A DNA stretch of 9,142 nt, taken from NCBI GenBank assembly GCA_025056955.1, contig JANWYL010000112.1, forward strand, positions 1 to 9,142, given 5' to 3'. The notes under the pieces were generated by a model. The model was given only the letters and a program-made list of their open reading frames with translations, did no database searches and had not been told where the DNA came from. A program made the translations under genes and the position numbers. Within the stretch, counting starts at the first letter, position 1. Every line of letters begins with the position of its first letter. This document shows, piece by piece, positions 1 to 7,236 of the stretch. This DNA comes from Sandaracinaceae bacterium (GTDB taxonomy: Bacteria > Myxococcota_A > Polyangia > Polyangiales > Sandaracinaceae).

Positions 1-3000
1 AGGTCATACCGTCGCGTTCTTGAAGAAGTCATCGATATCCTGGGTGCTTCTCCACTCCCCCCACCCCCGACAGCATCTTTTGGGGAGTTTTGCCGCTTTG
101 TCCACAACCTCAACCGCGATGAGGAATCACGCCGTCTCTCTCAAGCCATCGATGGTGCTTCTTCCCTCCATTTGCCTTTCCTCCAAACGCCTAAAAATCC
201 AAGCGAGCATGGCGAGTTGTCGATTGTGCTTGATGACATCTCGCAAGTGCTCCACGGCGCTCAAAAAATTGGAGCTTCTCTTGCGAATGTGATTCAAGGC
301 ACGTGGGCGTGGTGGCTTGGCCGACGAGCGCGTTGTAGTGATGTGCTCTTTGCCATCACCCGCTCTGGAAGGAATCCTTCCTTCCCAGGAGTAAGAGAAG
401 TTGTGGGCTGCCTTATCACCACCCTTCCCTTCCGAGTCCGCATCGATGAAAGTCGCAGCGCTCAAGCCTTAATCGAACAAGCCCGTGACTTCAACAGGTT
501 TTTGCAAAGTTGTGAGCACGTCGAGATTGCTCCCATCCTTGCGCAACAACACCTCTCCCTTTCTTCTTTGGTCGTTGTTGAGCGTTACGACATCGAAGAG
601 GTGATGGTTCAGAGAAACTCTGCTTTGCGTTGTCGGCGCGCATATGTTTTGGAACAGAGCGATTTCCCAGTTGTTCTTGCTGCCTATCAGAGGGAGCGTG
701 GACTGCGTTTGAGCTTGGAGTTCAACAAGCGACTCCTCACCCCAAACGATGCACAGCTCTGGCTGATGCAAATCGGTCAAGCGATATTGATGGTTGGTAA
801 AGCCCTCGCTGAAGAAGACCACCGGCCCTTGTATGAACTTGATACCTTGATTGAAGAGGAAAGAACAATCATCACTCGCTTTGCTTCCGGCCCTGATCAG
901 CCCCCCTCCGCTCCCTTGCCTTCGCCTCTTGTGCACGCGGAAGCCCACCCACATGCTGGGGCAATCAAAGACTGCGAGAGCGAAACCACCTGGAGCTGGC
1001 GCCGCCTGCAAAAGGCAGTGCAAGCCCTTTGCGAGCTTTTGGAGAGGGCTGGCGTTAAGACCAGCACCCCTGTTTTTGTCTTGTCTCATCGCTCGGCCGA
1101 GTGGGTTGCAGCAATGCTCTCAATTTGGGTGAAGGGAAGTACTTATGTTCCCCTCGACCCAAGGTGGCCTGAAAACAGGTTGCGCTCGATCTGCGAAGAG
1201 GTGATCGCCGAGTTCAAGCTTGGAAAACCAGTTGCCTTGGTTGCACCTGAACTGGTATCCAAATTAAGGCCAATCCTGCCACCAACCACTGAACTCATCA
1301 CCCTCACTTCTGCTTCTCTTGCCAACCCTACTACCTTTTCCCTCTCCCATACACTGGCGCAGGAGGGCGTTGCGTATGTGCTTTACACTTCAGGCAGCAC
1401 TGGAAAACCCAAGGGTGTTGTCATCCCATACGAAGCGTTGACTGCCCATGCGCAAGCAGTTGTTAAGCTTTATGGCCTCACACCCGAAGATCGCGTGCTG
1501 CAGTTCGCATCCCCTGGTTTTGATGTATCGATCGAAGAAGTGCTCCCAACTCTTGTGGCCGGCGCAAGGTTGGTGTTGCGCTCCGAGGGAGCCATTCGCG
1601 ACCTTACCCTTTTTGTTCGCGAGATTGAGGAGGAAAGAATCACCGTGCTCAACTTACCCTCCCCATTCTTTCACGAGCTCGTTTTGTTTTTAAACGCCGA
1701 GCAAATGCTTTGGCCGAATTCGGTGCGCTTGGTTGTTGTGGGGAGCGAAAGGGTAACACCTGAAAGTTGGAGGTGTTTTTCGGAAATCGCACGAAAAATG
1801 GAAGCGAGAAGCCTTAATCCCCCAAAGCTCATCAACGCGTATGGCCCCACCGAAGCCACCATTACGAGCGTTTGCTCCTTCATCAGCGACAGTGTGGTTC
1901 CTCCCGATGGCCACACCGAGCTCCCGATCGGATTACCGATTGGCGCTTGCCGAGCTCATGTGATCCGCTTGCCCCTCGGTGCTGAAGAAGGTGATGAAGC
2001 ACCCTCCATCCCGCCATCTCCCCCCCTTGCCTCGATCGAAGAGCCTGGAGAGCTTTGGATTTCTGGCCCTCAGCTGGCCCTGGGCTACTTGGCTCGCGAA
2101 CAAGCCACCCATTCCTGTTTTGTATCCTTGCCCTTAGCTCCCCCATTCGATCGCGCTTACCGAACTGGCGACCTCGTCAAACGAAGGCGCGACGGCCTTT
2201 TGGTTTTTGTGGGGCGCATGGACCGACAGGTCAAACTCCGCGGTCATCGGATTGAGCTCAGCGAAATCGAAAATGTCTTGCTCTCTCACCCATCAGTTGC
2301 GCAAGCAGCAGCGATTGTCGAAGCTCAAAGTCAACAACTCCTCGCCTTTGTGGTGTGTCGTACCACGCCCGCTCCTCTTCACAGCTTGCGCGAACACCTT
2401 TCCCAACACCTGCCTCAACACATGATTCCCCACCACCTGATCGAGCTTGAAGCCATTCCAAAAACGACAAACGGCAAAATTGACACCCAACACCTTCTGC
2501 GCCTGGCCTCAAGCAAGCTCTTCACCACCACAAACGCTCTGGAAACTCGTGACGACGAACCTCAAGATGATCTTGAAGCGTGGCTTAAAGCGCGCTTTTC
2601 GGAAGTGCTGCGCCGCAAGGTCACTGACCTCAATCGCAGTTTTTTTGAACTTGGAGGCCATTCGATTTTAGCGCTCCGCCTCCTTAGCGAACTGCGCAAA
2701 GAGCGTCCCGAACTCGAAATCGATTTTCGCCTTTTTTTCGAAAACTCCTCAATCAGGGCTTTCGCCAAGGCCTTGCGCAGGCGAGGAGCCCGCGAATCCT
2801 CCACAATCGTCCAACTCAACTGGCCCCAAGGCCAGGCTGCAGAAGCCCTCCCCCTCTTTTGCCTGTGTGGTGTCCAAATCTATGGCCCTATTGCTCGCGC
2901 AATGGAAAAACATCGCCCTGTTTTTGGGGCATATTCACGCATCGAAGCACAACTGCTTGAAGGTCACGTGACCTCAATCGATGTGCCATCCATTGCCCGC

Positions 3001-3612
3001 GAATACGTCACGTTGATCCACAGCCAACAGCCCAAAGGACCATACTTGCTGGCCGGTCTTTCTTTTGGAGGGATTGTTGCGATTGAAGTGGCAAAGCAGT
3101 TGATTTCGCAAAACGAAAAGGTCTTGCTTGTGGCACTGTGGGAAAGCGCTCTTCCCCGTGCTTTCGAGCCGCTTCCTTTTCCTTTGCGGCTGAAGCATTT
3201 GGCCCTACGGCTTCTACGTGGGGAAGAAGATTTGGGCCTTGTTTTCAAGCGTCAGCTGAGGAAAATCAAGAGGATTTTCCGAACCAAAGGCCCCCAACCT
3301 TTCATCTCCTCTTCCCCGCCCGCTTCTGTGCGAGAGGCTTTTGCGCTGCGTGATCAGGTATTCTTCGAGGCGAGCAAAGCCTATCAACAAGTGATCACCC
3401 CCTACTCAGGGCGGGTTATTCTCTTTCGAGCTCGCGAGGAATTGGGGCTTTCCGGAGAGAAAGTAAAGCCAGATTTGGGGTGGACTGGGATTTTGCCTCA
3501 AGACACGCCAATCCACACCATCTCGGGCAACCACCTCACCATTCTTCAAGAACCCGGCGCAAGCGAAATTGCAACCATATTGGAACAAGAAATTGGGAAG
3601 CTTTTGGCGTGA
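1..3612 (+). CDS. Nonribosomal peptide synthetase, terminal module C(partial)-A-PCP-TE (5' end outside window)
   Basis: The reading frame is open from base 1, so the gene starts upstream; 1203 residues are visible (numbered from base 1). Domains in order: the C-terminal half of a condensation domain (about 1-280; the HHxxxDG active site would lie just left of the window), with DVLFAITRSGR at 340-372 and VGCLITTLPFRV after it. Next is an adenylation domain (about 300-840) with the core motifs YTSGSTGKPKG (1384-1419), NAYGPTE (1834-1854), YRTGDL (2158-2175), the GRMDRQVKLRG core (from 2212) and NGKID (2470-2484). A carrier domain follows with FFELGGHS and phosphopantetheine Ser888 (2662-2664). 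Last is a type I thioesterase with GLSFGG, nucleophile Ser1021 and His1178 in GNHLTI. It activates one amino acid, couples it to an upstream peptide and releases the product by hydrolysis or cyclisation. The thioesterase acid position is Glu1048, where family members usually have Asp. Annotating the gene from the internal TTG at 172 would be wrong. The family call is very secure; the product is unknown. Confidence 0.96.
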   Translation, partial: RSYRRVLEEVIDILGASPLPPPPTASFGEFCRFVHNLNRDEESRRLSQAIDGASSLHLPFLQTPKNPSEHGELSIVLDDISQVLHGAQKIGASLANVIQGTWAWWLGRRARCSDVLFAITRSGRNPSFPGVREVVGCLITTLPFRVRIDESRSAQALIEQARDFNRFLQSCEHVEIAPILAQQHLSLSSLVVVERYDIEEVMVQRNSALRCRRAYVLEQSDFPVVLAAYQRERGLRLSLEFNKRLLTPNDAQLWLMQIGQAILMVGKALAEEDHRPLYELDTLIEEERTIITRFASGPDQPPSAPLPSPLVHAEAHPHAGAIKDCESETTWSWRRLQKAVQALCELLERAGVKTSTPVFVLSHRSAEWVAAMLSIWVKGSTYVPLDPRWPENRLRSICEEVIAEFKLGKPVALVAPELVSKLRPILPPTTELITLTSASLANPTTFSLSHTLAQEGVAYVLYTSGSTGKPKGVVIPYEALTAHAQAVVKLYGLTPEDRVLQFASPGFDVSIEEVLPTLVAGARLVLRSEGAIRDLTLFVREIEEERITVLNLPSPFFHELVLFLNAEQMLWPNSVRLVVVGSERVTPESWRCFSEIARKMEARSLNPPKLINAYGPTEATITSVCSFISDSVVPPDGHTELPIGLPIGACRAHVIRLPLGAEEGDEAPSIPPSPPLASIEEPGELWISGPQLALGYLAREQATHSCFVSLPLAPPFDRAYRTGDLVKRRRDGLLVFVGRMDRQVKLRGHRIELSEIENVLLSHPSVAQAAAIVEAQSQQLLAFVVCRTTPAPLHSLREHLSQHLPQHMIPHHLIELEAIPKTTNGKIDTQHLLRLASSKLFTTTNALETRDDEPQDDLEAWLKARFSEVLRRKVTDLNRSFFELGGHSILALRLLSELRKERPELEIDFRLFFENSSIRAFAKALRRRGARESSTIVQLNWPQGQAAEALPLFCLCGVQIYGPIARAMEKHRPVFGAYSRIEAQLLEGHVTSIDVPSIAREYVTLIHSQQPKGPYLLAGLSFGGIVAIEVAKQLISQNEKVLLVALWESALPRAFEPLPFPLRLKHLALRLLRGEEDLGLVFKRQLRKIKRIFRTKGPQPFISSSPPASVREAFALRDQVFFEASKAYQQVITPYSGRVILFRAREELGLSGEKVKPDLGWTGILPQDTPIHTISGNHLTILQEPGASEIATILEQEIGKLLA

Positions 3613-3648
3613 CCAGCTTCACCCCAATCCTTTGTGCCAACTGGCCGG

Positions 3649-3715
3649 CTTAACCTCTCCCATGCCACTTAACACACAAAACCCAACAAACCCCACAAAA
3701 GCACACAAAAAATCA
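3649..3715 (+). terminator. Candidate Rho utilisation tract downstream of the NRPS gene
   Basis: This 67-base stretch has only two G residues (3664, 3701) against about 26 C, and the rest is mostly A. C-rich, G-poor, unstructured RNA just after a stop codon is what Rho-dependent termination uses, and I see no hairpin-plus-U-run terminator after the NRPS stop at 3612. This is inference from composition only; it could be plain spacer. Confidence 0.3.
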
Positions 3716-3747
3716 GCAAGGTACTGAAAAATCAGGAAGGCACTGAA
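3708..3747. repeat. Two-copy tandem repeat, 19-bp period
   Basis: Bases 3708-3728 and 3727-3747 match at 19 of 21 positions; the copies overlap by two bases. The shared core is AATCAGSAAGGYACTGAA, differing at 3717/3736 (C/G) and 3722/3741 (T/C). The repeat lies between the NRPS stop and the methyltransferase gene. A 19-bp period is near two helical turns, so it could be a double protein-binding site, or simply a slippage product. Confidence 0.7.
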
Positions 3748-3827
3748 CTGTCTACTTCACATCATCTCACCATCTAGATGCTGTGGGAAGTTATCACCAA
3801 GGCTCCACTTGAGGCTCATCAAACTTT

Positions 3828-3848
3828 CATTGCACACGCAATGGAAGG
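3828..3848 (+). promoter_or_regulatory. Small hairpin abutting the ribosome binding site of the methyltransferase gene
   Basis: CATTGC (3828-3833) and GCAATG (3838-3843) form a perfect 6-bp stem around an ACAC loop. The last stem base is the first G of the Shine-Dalgarno GGAAGG (3843-3848), which sits 5 bases before ATG 3854. The Shine-Dalgarno is visible and decides the start. A regulatory role for the hairpin is speculative. Confidence 0.4.
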
Positions 3849-3853
3849 TGAAG

Positions 3854-4861
3854 ATGCCGCTTCCGCTTGAAGCCATGATCGAACAAGCGATTGGAAAAAG
3901 AGTGCACTTTCTCAAGCGCTTTGAGGAAGAGGGCACTTCCTGCTTTCGCCTGTTTCACGGAGTTGCAGAAGGACTTCCTGGCCTCACTGTGGATCGGTAT
4001 GGTCCACTTCTCCTCGTTCAAACCCGCTCCGACGTCAGCAACCTACTGACAACTGAGCACATCGAAAGAATCGCCCGTTGTGTGAACCACGCACTTGGTG
4101 ACAAGCTACTTCCGGTGTGGAACAAAAGGGGTGCTCCTCCTCATGCTCAACCCCCATTCGATCAGCCTGGACCCTTTGTTGGTCAAGAGCTCAAGCTCTT
4201 TTACGATGTTCGCCCGCGCCACCGAGGCAAAGACCCCCTTTTGTTTTTGGACTTTCGCTCAGTGCGGCGATGGATATTGAGGAATTCAAAGGATCGTTCT
4301 GTGCTTAACCTTTTTGCTTACACCTGCGGGGTGGGAATGTGTGCAGCGCGAGGAGGAGCCCGAGAAGTGTGGAACGTCGATTTCTCAAAAAGTGCTTTGG
4401 AAGTGGCTCAAACCAATGCCCAGATGAATGGCATTGAGATCACAGAGCGCTACCGACTGATCCGAGCCGACGTGATCCCTACCCTCTGGCAACTTGCAGG
4501 CCTCCCAGTGAAAGGCCGGGCCTCACGTCGTGAGTATGTGCGTTTCGCCCCGCGTTCCTTTGACTTGGTCGTGCTCGATCCTCCACGCTGGGCAAAGACC
4601 CCTTTTGGAGCCGTGGATGTTGTCCGCGATTATCCCACGCTTCTTAAGCCAGCAATGCGCACAATTGCCCCCTCCGGCATCCTCATCGCGTCTAACCATG
4701 TTCCGGAATGCTCCCGTCAAGAGTTTGAGCGAGTGATCCGGCGCACAGCTCAAAAAGTCGGCCGTCAAATCACGCGCTTTGAATGGATTGAAGCGGATGA
4801 AGACGTCCCAAGCTTCGATGGCTCTCATCCCCTCAAGGTGGCATGCGTTCACCTCGCCTAG
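3854..4861 (+). CDS. Class I SAM-dependent methyltransferase, RlmI/RlmK-like (23S rRNA methyltransferase family)
   Basis: 335 residues from ATG 3854, chosen for its Shine-Dalgarno GGAAGG at 5 bases; the frame can extend to a TTG at 3809, but that start has no such support. The section RLFHGVAEGLPGLTVDRYG (from about residue 32) is the signature of the RlmI-like family (COG1092) after its PUA domain. The Rossmann fold starts with VLNLFAYTCGVG (residues 150-161, SAM-binding motif I), an acidic motif II in WNVDFSKSALEVAQ, and a motif IV DPPRWAK at 242-248. The protein ends in SHPLKVACVHLA, also typical. E. coli RlmI, which makes m5C1962 in 23S rRNA, has about 396 residues and an N-terminal PUA domain; that domain is absent here. 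The family is clear, but the exact RNA target cannot be read from sequence. The stop at 4861 is 34 bases before the amidase ATG, so the two may be cotranscribed. Confidence 0.88.
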   Translation: MPLPLEAMIEQAIGKRVHFLKRFEEEGTSCFRLFHGVAEGLPGLTVDRYGPLLLVQTRSDVSNLLTTEHIERIARCVNHALGDKLLPVWNKRGAPPHAQPPFDQPGPFVGQELKLFYDVRPRHRGKDPLLFLDFRSVRRWILRNSKDRSVLNLFAYTCGVGMCAARGGAREVWNVDFSKSALEVAQTNAQMNGIEITERYRLIRADVIPTLWQLAGLPVKGRASRREYVRFAPRSFDLVVLDPPRWAKTPFGAVDVVRDYPTLLKPAMRTIAPSGILIASNHVPECSRQEFERVIRRTAQKVGRQITRFEWIEADEDVPSFDGSHPLKVACVHLA

Positions 4862-4895
4862 TTTCGGCGTGCTCATCATCAGCTATTCTCGCCAC

Positions 4896-5759
4896 ATGTC
4901 CCGTGAAGTCGTTGTTGCCGCAATTCAGTGCCCCCTTCCAGGACCGCCTCGCGAAAACATCGAACGTGTCGAGTACTGGGTCCATAGAGCAGCACAAGCC
5001 GGTGCAAACGTGATACTTCCGCCGGAACTGTTCGAATACCCATATTTTTGCCGCCACGAAGACGAGCGCTTTTTCGAATGGGCCCGTCCCTTTGAAGGCC
5101 ATCCCACGATCGAACGCTTTTCTCTGCTTGCCAAGAGGCTCGGTGTGGTCATCCCCCTCTCCTTTTTCGAGCGTTCGGGGCCTGCCTACTACAACAGCAT
5201 CGCAATGATCGATTCGGATGGCAAAGTGCTGGGCACCTATCGAAAAAGCCATATCCCAGACGGGCCAGGATACGAGGAAAAGTTTTACTTTCGCCCAGGC
5301 GATACCGGCTTTCGTGTGTGGCCCACCCGTTTTGGCGTTTTGGGTGTTGGGATTTGCTGGGACCAGTGGTTTCCCGAATGTGCAAGGGCACTTGTAATGA
5401 TGGGGGCTGAGCTTCTGCTCTACCCAACTGCCATCGGTTCTGAGCCTAACGGAGTGGATACGCGTGATCCATGGCAACGGGTCATGATTGGGCACGCGGT
5501 GGCAAACGCCACTCCTGTCATTGCTGCCAACCGCATTGGTAAAGAAGAGTGGCAAGTGTTTTATGGTTCTTCTTTTTGCGTTGACATCAAGGGCGATAAG
5601 CTCGCAGAGCTTGGAAGGGAAGAAGAAGGCCTTGCAATCGCGCGCTTGGACCTTGACGCGATTCACTCATACCGCGCAAGCTGGGGTTTCTTTAGAGATC
5701 GCCGACCAGATCTTTACACTGTCTTGTTAACAGGAGATGGCAGGAATTCACTCAAATAA
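4896..5759 (+). CDS. aguB: N-carbamoylputrescine amidase (nitrilase superfamily)
   Basis: 287 residues from ATG 4896. Cytosolic enzyme that converts N-carbamoylputrescine to putrescine, CO2 and ammonia, the last step of the agmatine deiminase route from arginine to polyamines. The nitrilase Glu-Lys-Cys triad is complete: Glu44 in PPELFEYPYFC, Lys117 in YRKSHIPDGPGYEEK, and Cys154 in GICWDQWFPECAR. The YEEKFYF segment after the lysine, the DTRDPW segment and the overall length fit AguB better than other nitrilase branches such as beta-ureidopropionase. The frame is open further upstream (in-frame GTG at 4869 and ATG at 4779 inside the methyltransferase gene), but homology begins at MSREVVVAAIQCP, so ATG 4896 is preferred although no good Shine-Dalgarno precedes it. 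Its usual partner agmatine deiminase (aguA) is not in the window. It is convergent with the deiminase gene, with 20 bases between the stops. Confidence 0.93.
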   Translation: MSREVVVAAIQCPLPGPPRENIERVEYWVHRAAQAGANVILPPELFEYPYFCRHEDERFFEWARPFEGHPTIERFSLLAKRLGVVIPLSFFERSGPAYYNSIAMIDSDGKVLGTYRKSHIPDGPGYEEKFYFRPGDTGFRVWPTRFGVLGVGICWDQWFPECARALVMMGAELLLYPTAIGSEPNGVDTRDPWQRVMIGHAVANATPVIAANRIGKEEWQVFYGSSFCVDIKGDKLAELGREEEGLAIARLDLDAIHSYRASWGFFRDRRPDLYTVLLTGDGRNSLK

Positions 5760-5779
5760 ACCTTCAGCAAGCCTTTCCC

Positions 5780-7039
5780 TTACATGCTCTCCCACACCCT
5801 CTGCAAAGTGCGTTGATAGGCGCTGCGAAAATTGTCGTAGCAGCAATGTTTGCCATCTTGAACGATGAGCCGCCCCCCTACACGCACTTGCCGCACGGCC
5901 CTGCAGTTCACCTGCCAAGCCAAGACACCTTCCCACTGCGGATCCCTCTGAGGATCGACATCGATTCCAGGATCATTGAGATTGATCTCGACTTCGTCAC
6001 CCTGGGGAACTTTCGACCATCCAATTGATGCGTGGCCTTCGGTTGTGAGCACTTGCCACATCGACATGCCATCCAGCGCTGCTCCTCGCACCAGTCGACG
6101 CGTTCGCTCATCCCACTCTATGGCACGTACTTCCTCAAAGGGATCTGAAGCAGCATATCCATCGACTCCCACGACCACCCGAGCACCTGCTTTAAGCAGT
6201 TCTGAAACCCAAGGAGCGCCATCGGCAAGATCTCGCTCAGTGCTTCGGCATATGCACACATAAGATCGCGCCCGACCAAGCATTTGAATTTCATGAGGTT
6301 CGAGGTAAATCGCGTGAATGGCCGTAAAATCCGGACCAAGCACTCCCATCTCCTCGAGCAACTCCACTGGCCGCCTCCCGTGCTCACTCAAACACAAGGC
6401 AACCTCCTTTGGCTGTTCGGCAACATGCATATGAATCGGCAGCCCAAGTTGCCTGGCCCAAGGCACAATTTCCCGAATTGAGCGCGCAGTCAGAGCACGA
6501 ACACTGTGAAGTGCCACCCCAATCCTCACCCGATCCTCGTGTTTCCACCTTTCCACCAGTGCTTCAGTCAAACGCATGCCTTCTTCCAGCGATGCATCGC
6601 AAAATCGCAACTGAGCTCCCTCTGGCAATTGGCCAGGTCCCCCTCGCTCGTAAAAAGCCCTAAGCAAAGTGATGCGAATGCCGACCTCAAGGGCGGCTTC
6701 GATCAATGCGTCTGCACAAGCATTTGGATCGGCGTAGGGCTTCCCCGAAGGATCTCGATGAATGTAGTGAAATTCTCCTACGGCAGTCACTCCACAAGTG
6801 GCAAGTTCACAAAATGCGTAACGACCAAGTGAAAAGATCGCATCTGGATCCAACGCTTGAACGAAACGGTACATCCCGTCTCGCCAGTTCCAAAATGAAC
6901 CGCCGGTTTGAAGACGCCCTCTCAAGCCCCTTTGAAAAGCGTGAGAATGGGCAGTGGCAATGCCTGGAGTTGTAACCAGTGAACCCCGAAGAGCCAACTG
7001 CAAGCCACTCATTCTTCTATGATAGAGCGCCTGGTTCAT
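5780..7039 (-). CDS. hutF: Formimidoylglutamate deiminase (N-formimino-L-glutamate iminohydrolase), N-terminally short
   Basis: 419 residues from ATG at 7037-7039 on the minus strand. Zinc amidohydrolase that turns N-formimino-L-glutamate into N-formyl-L-glutamate plus ammonia in the five-step histidine degradation route. Diagnostic HutF motifs are all present: AHSHAFQRG (metal ligands His31, His33), GSFWNWRDGMY (47-57), AVGEFHYIHRDPSG (86-99), HSVRAL (178-183), HMHVAEQPKEV (203-213, third metal His205), IHAIYLE (His242), GVDG (metal Asp293) and TEGHASIGW. From memory of Pseudomonas HutF, whose ligands are His56, His58, His232 and Asp320, this protein aligns with a constant offset of 25-27. 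It therefore lacks about 25 residues of the N-terminal beta-sandwich. An in-frame TGA at 7079-7081 (reverse strand) blocks a longer start, so ATG 7039 or ATG 7012 must be used. GVDGY stands where relatives, as I recall, have GSDSH. No other hut gene is in the window. Confidence 0.9.
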   Translation of the reverse strand: MNQALYHRRMSGLQLALRGSLVTTPGIATAHSHAFQRGLRGRLQTGGSFWNWRDGMYRFVQALDPDAIFSLGRYAFCELATCGVTAVGEFHYIHRDPSGKPYADPNACADALIEAALEVGIRITLLRAFYERGGPGQLPEGAQLRFCDASLEEGMRLTEALVERWKHEDRVRIGVALHSVRALTARSIREIVPWARQLGLPIHMHVAEQPKEVALCLSEHGRRPVELLEEMGVLGPDFTAIHAIYLEPHEIQMLGRARSYVCICRSTERDLADGAPWVSELLKAGARVVVGVDGYAASDPFEEVRAIEWDERTRRLVRGAALDGMSMWQVLTTEGHASIGWSKVPQGDEVEINLNDPGIDVDPQRDPQWEGVLAWQVNCRAVRQVRVGGRLIVQDGKHCCYDNFRSAYQRTLQRVWESM

Positions 7040-7125
7040 TGCCTCTGCCGGCGAGTGTTGGAAAAGAGGCTCGGAAAATCATCACCGCCGGAAGTTTTGC
7101 GTTACCGCACCATGTCCCCTGCTTT

Positions 7126-7147
7126 TTTCGGAGCCCTATTTCCGAAA
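7126..7147. promoter_or_regulatory. Inverted repeat TTTCGGA-N8-TCCGAAA in the hutF/ybaB spacer
   Basis: A perfect 7-bp dyad with an 8-base gap, about 87 bases upstream of the hutF start and 129 bases upstream of ybaB. Neither strand has a run of T after the second arm, so it is not an intrinsic terminator. The size fits a binding site for a dimeric regulator, most plausibly for hutF. The dyad is seen; the function is inferred. Confidence 0.4.
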
Positions 7148-7148
7148 G

Positions 7149-7173
7149 CTTGAAATACGCCCTCACATTCAAG
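7149..7173. promoter_or_regulatory. Inverted repeat CTTGAA-N13-TTCAAG in the hutF/ybaB spacer
   Basis: A perfect 6-bp dyad with a 13-base gap, starting one base after the 7126-7147 dyad. The arm centres are 19 bp apart, near two helical turns. On the plus strand TTGAAA at 7150-7155 resembles a -35 box, but no acceptable -10 box follows at the right distance, so I do not call a promoter. Confidence 0.3.
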
Positions 7174-7194
7174 AGCTCGGATTTACTTCAAAAT

Positions 7195-7232
7195 GTTGCT
7201 TACGAGGCCCTCACACCTCACCATAAAGCAAC
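7195..7232. promoter_or_regulatory. Inverted repeat GTTGCTT-N24-AAGCAAC upstream of ybaB
   Basis: A perfect 7-bp dyad whose arm centres are 31 bp apart (about three helical turns), so both arms would face the same side of the DNA. The gap is long for an RNA hairpin. It may be an operator near the ybaB promoter; chance is also possible. Confidence 0.3.
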
Positions 7233-7236
7233 GCGT

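Noticed and set aside
469..1089. 206-codon minus-strand open frame opposite the NRPS
   Set aside because: It lies within condensation and adenylation coding sequence with no family features or ribosome binding site of its own.
172..3612. NRPS gene starting at the internal TTG 172
   Set aside because: The frame is open to base 1 and encodes more condensation-domain sequence, so the gene continues past the left edge.
3809..3853. TTG start for the methyltransferase
   Set aside because: No Shine-Dalgarno there, while ATG 3854 has GGAAGG at ideal spacing.
3613..3853. tRNA or small RNA gene in the gap after the NRPS
   Set aside because: No cloverleaf, T-loop or conserved RNA motif can be found; the sequence is low in G and largely unstructured.
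4833..5666. 277-codon open frame on the minus strand opposite the amidase gene
   Set aside because: No recognisable domain; it mirrors a gene with a full Glu-Lys-Cys triad, so it is a shadow.
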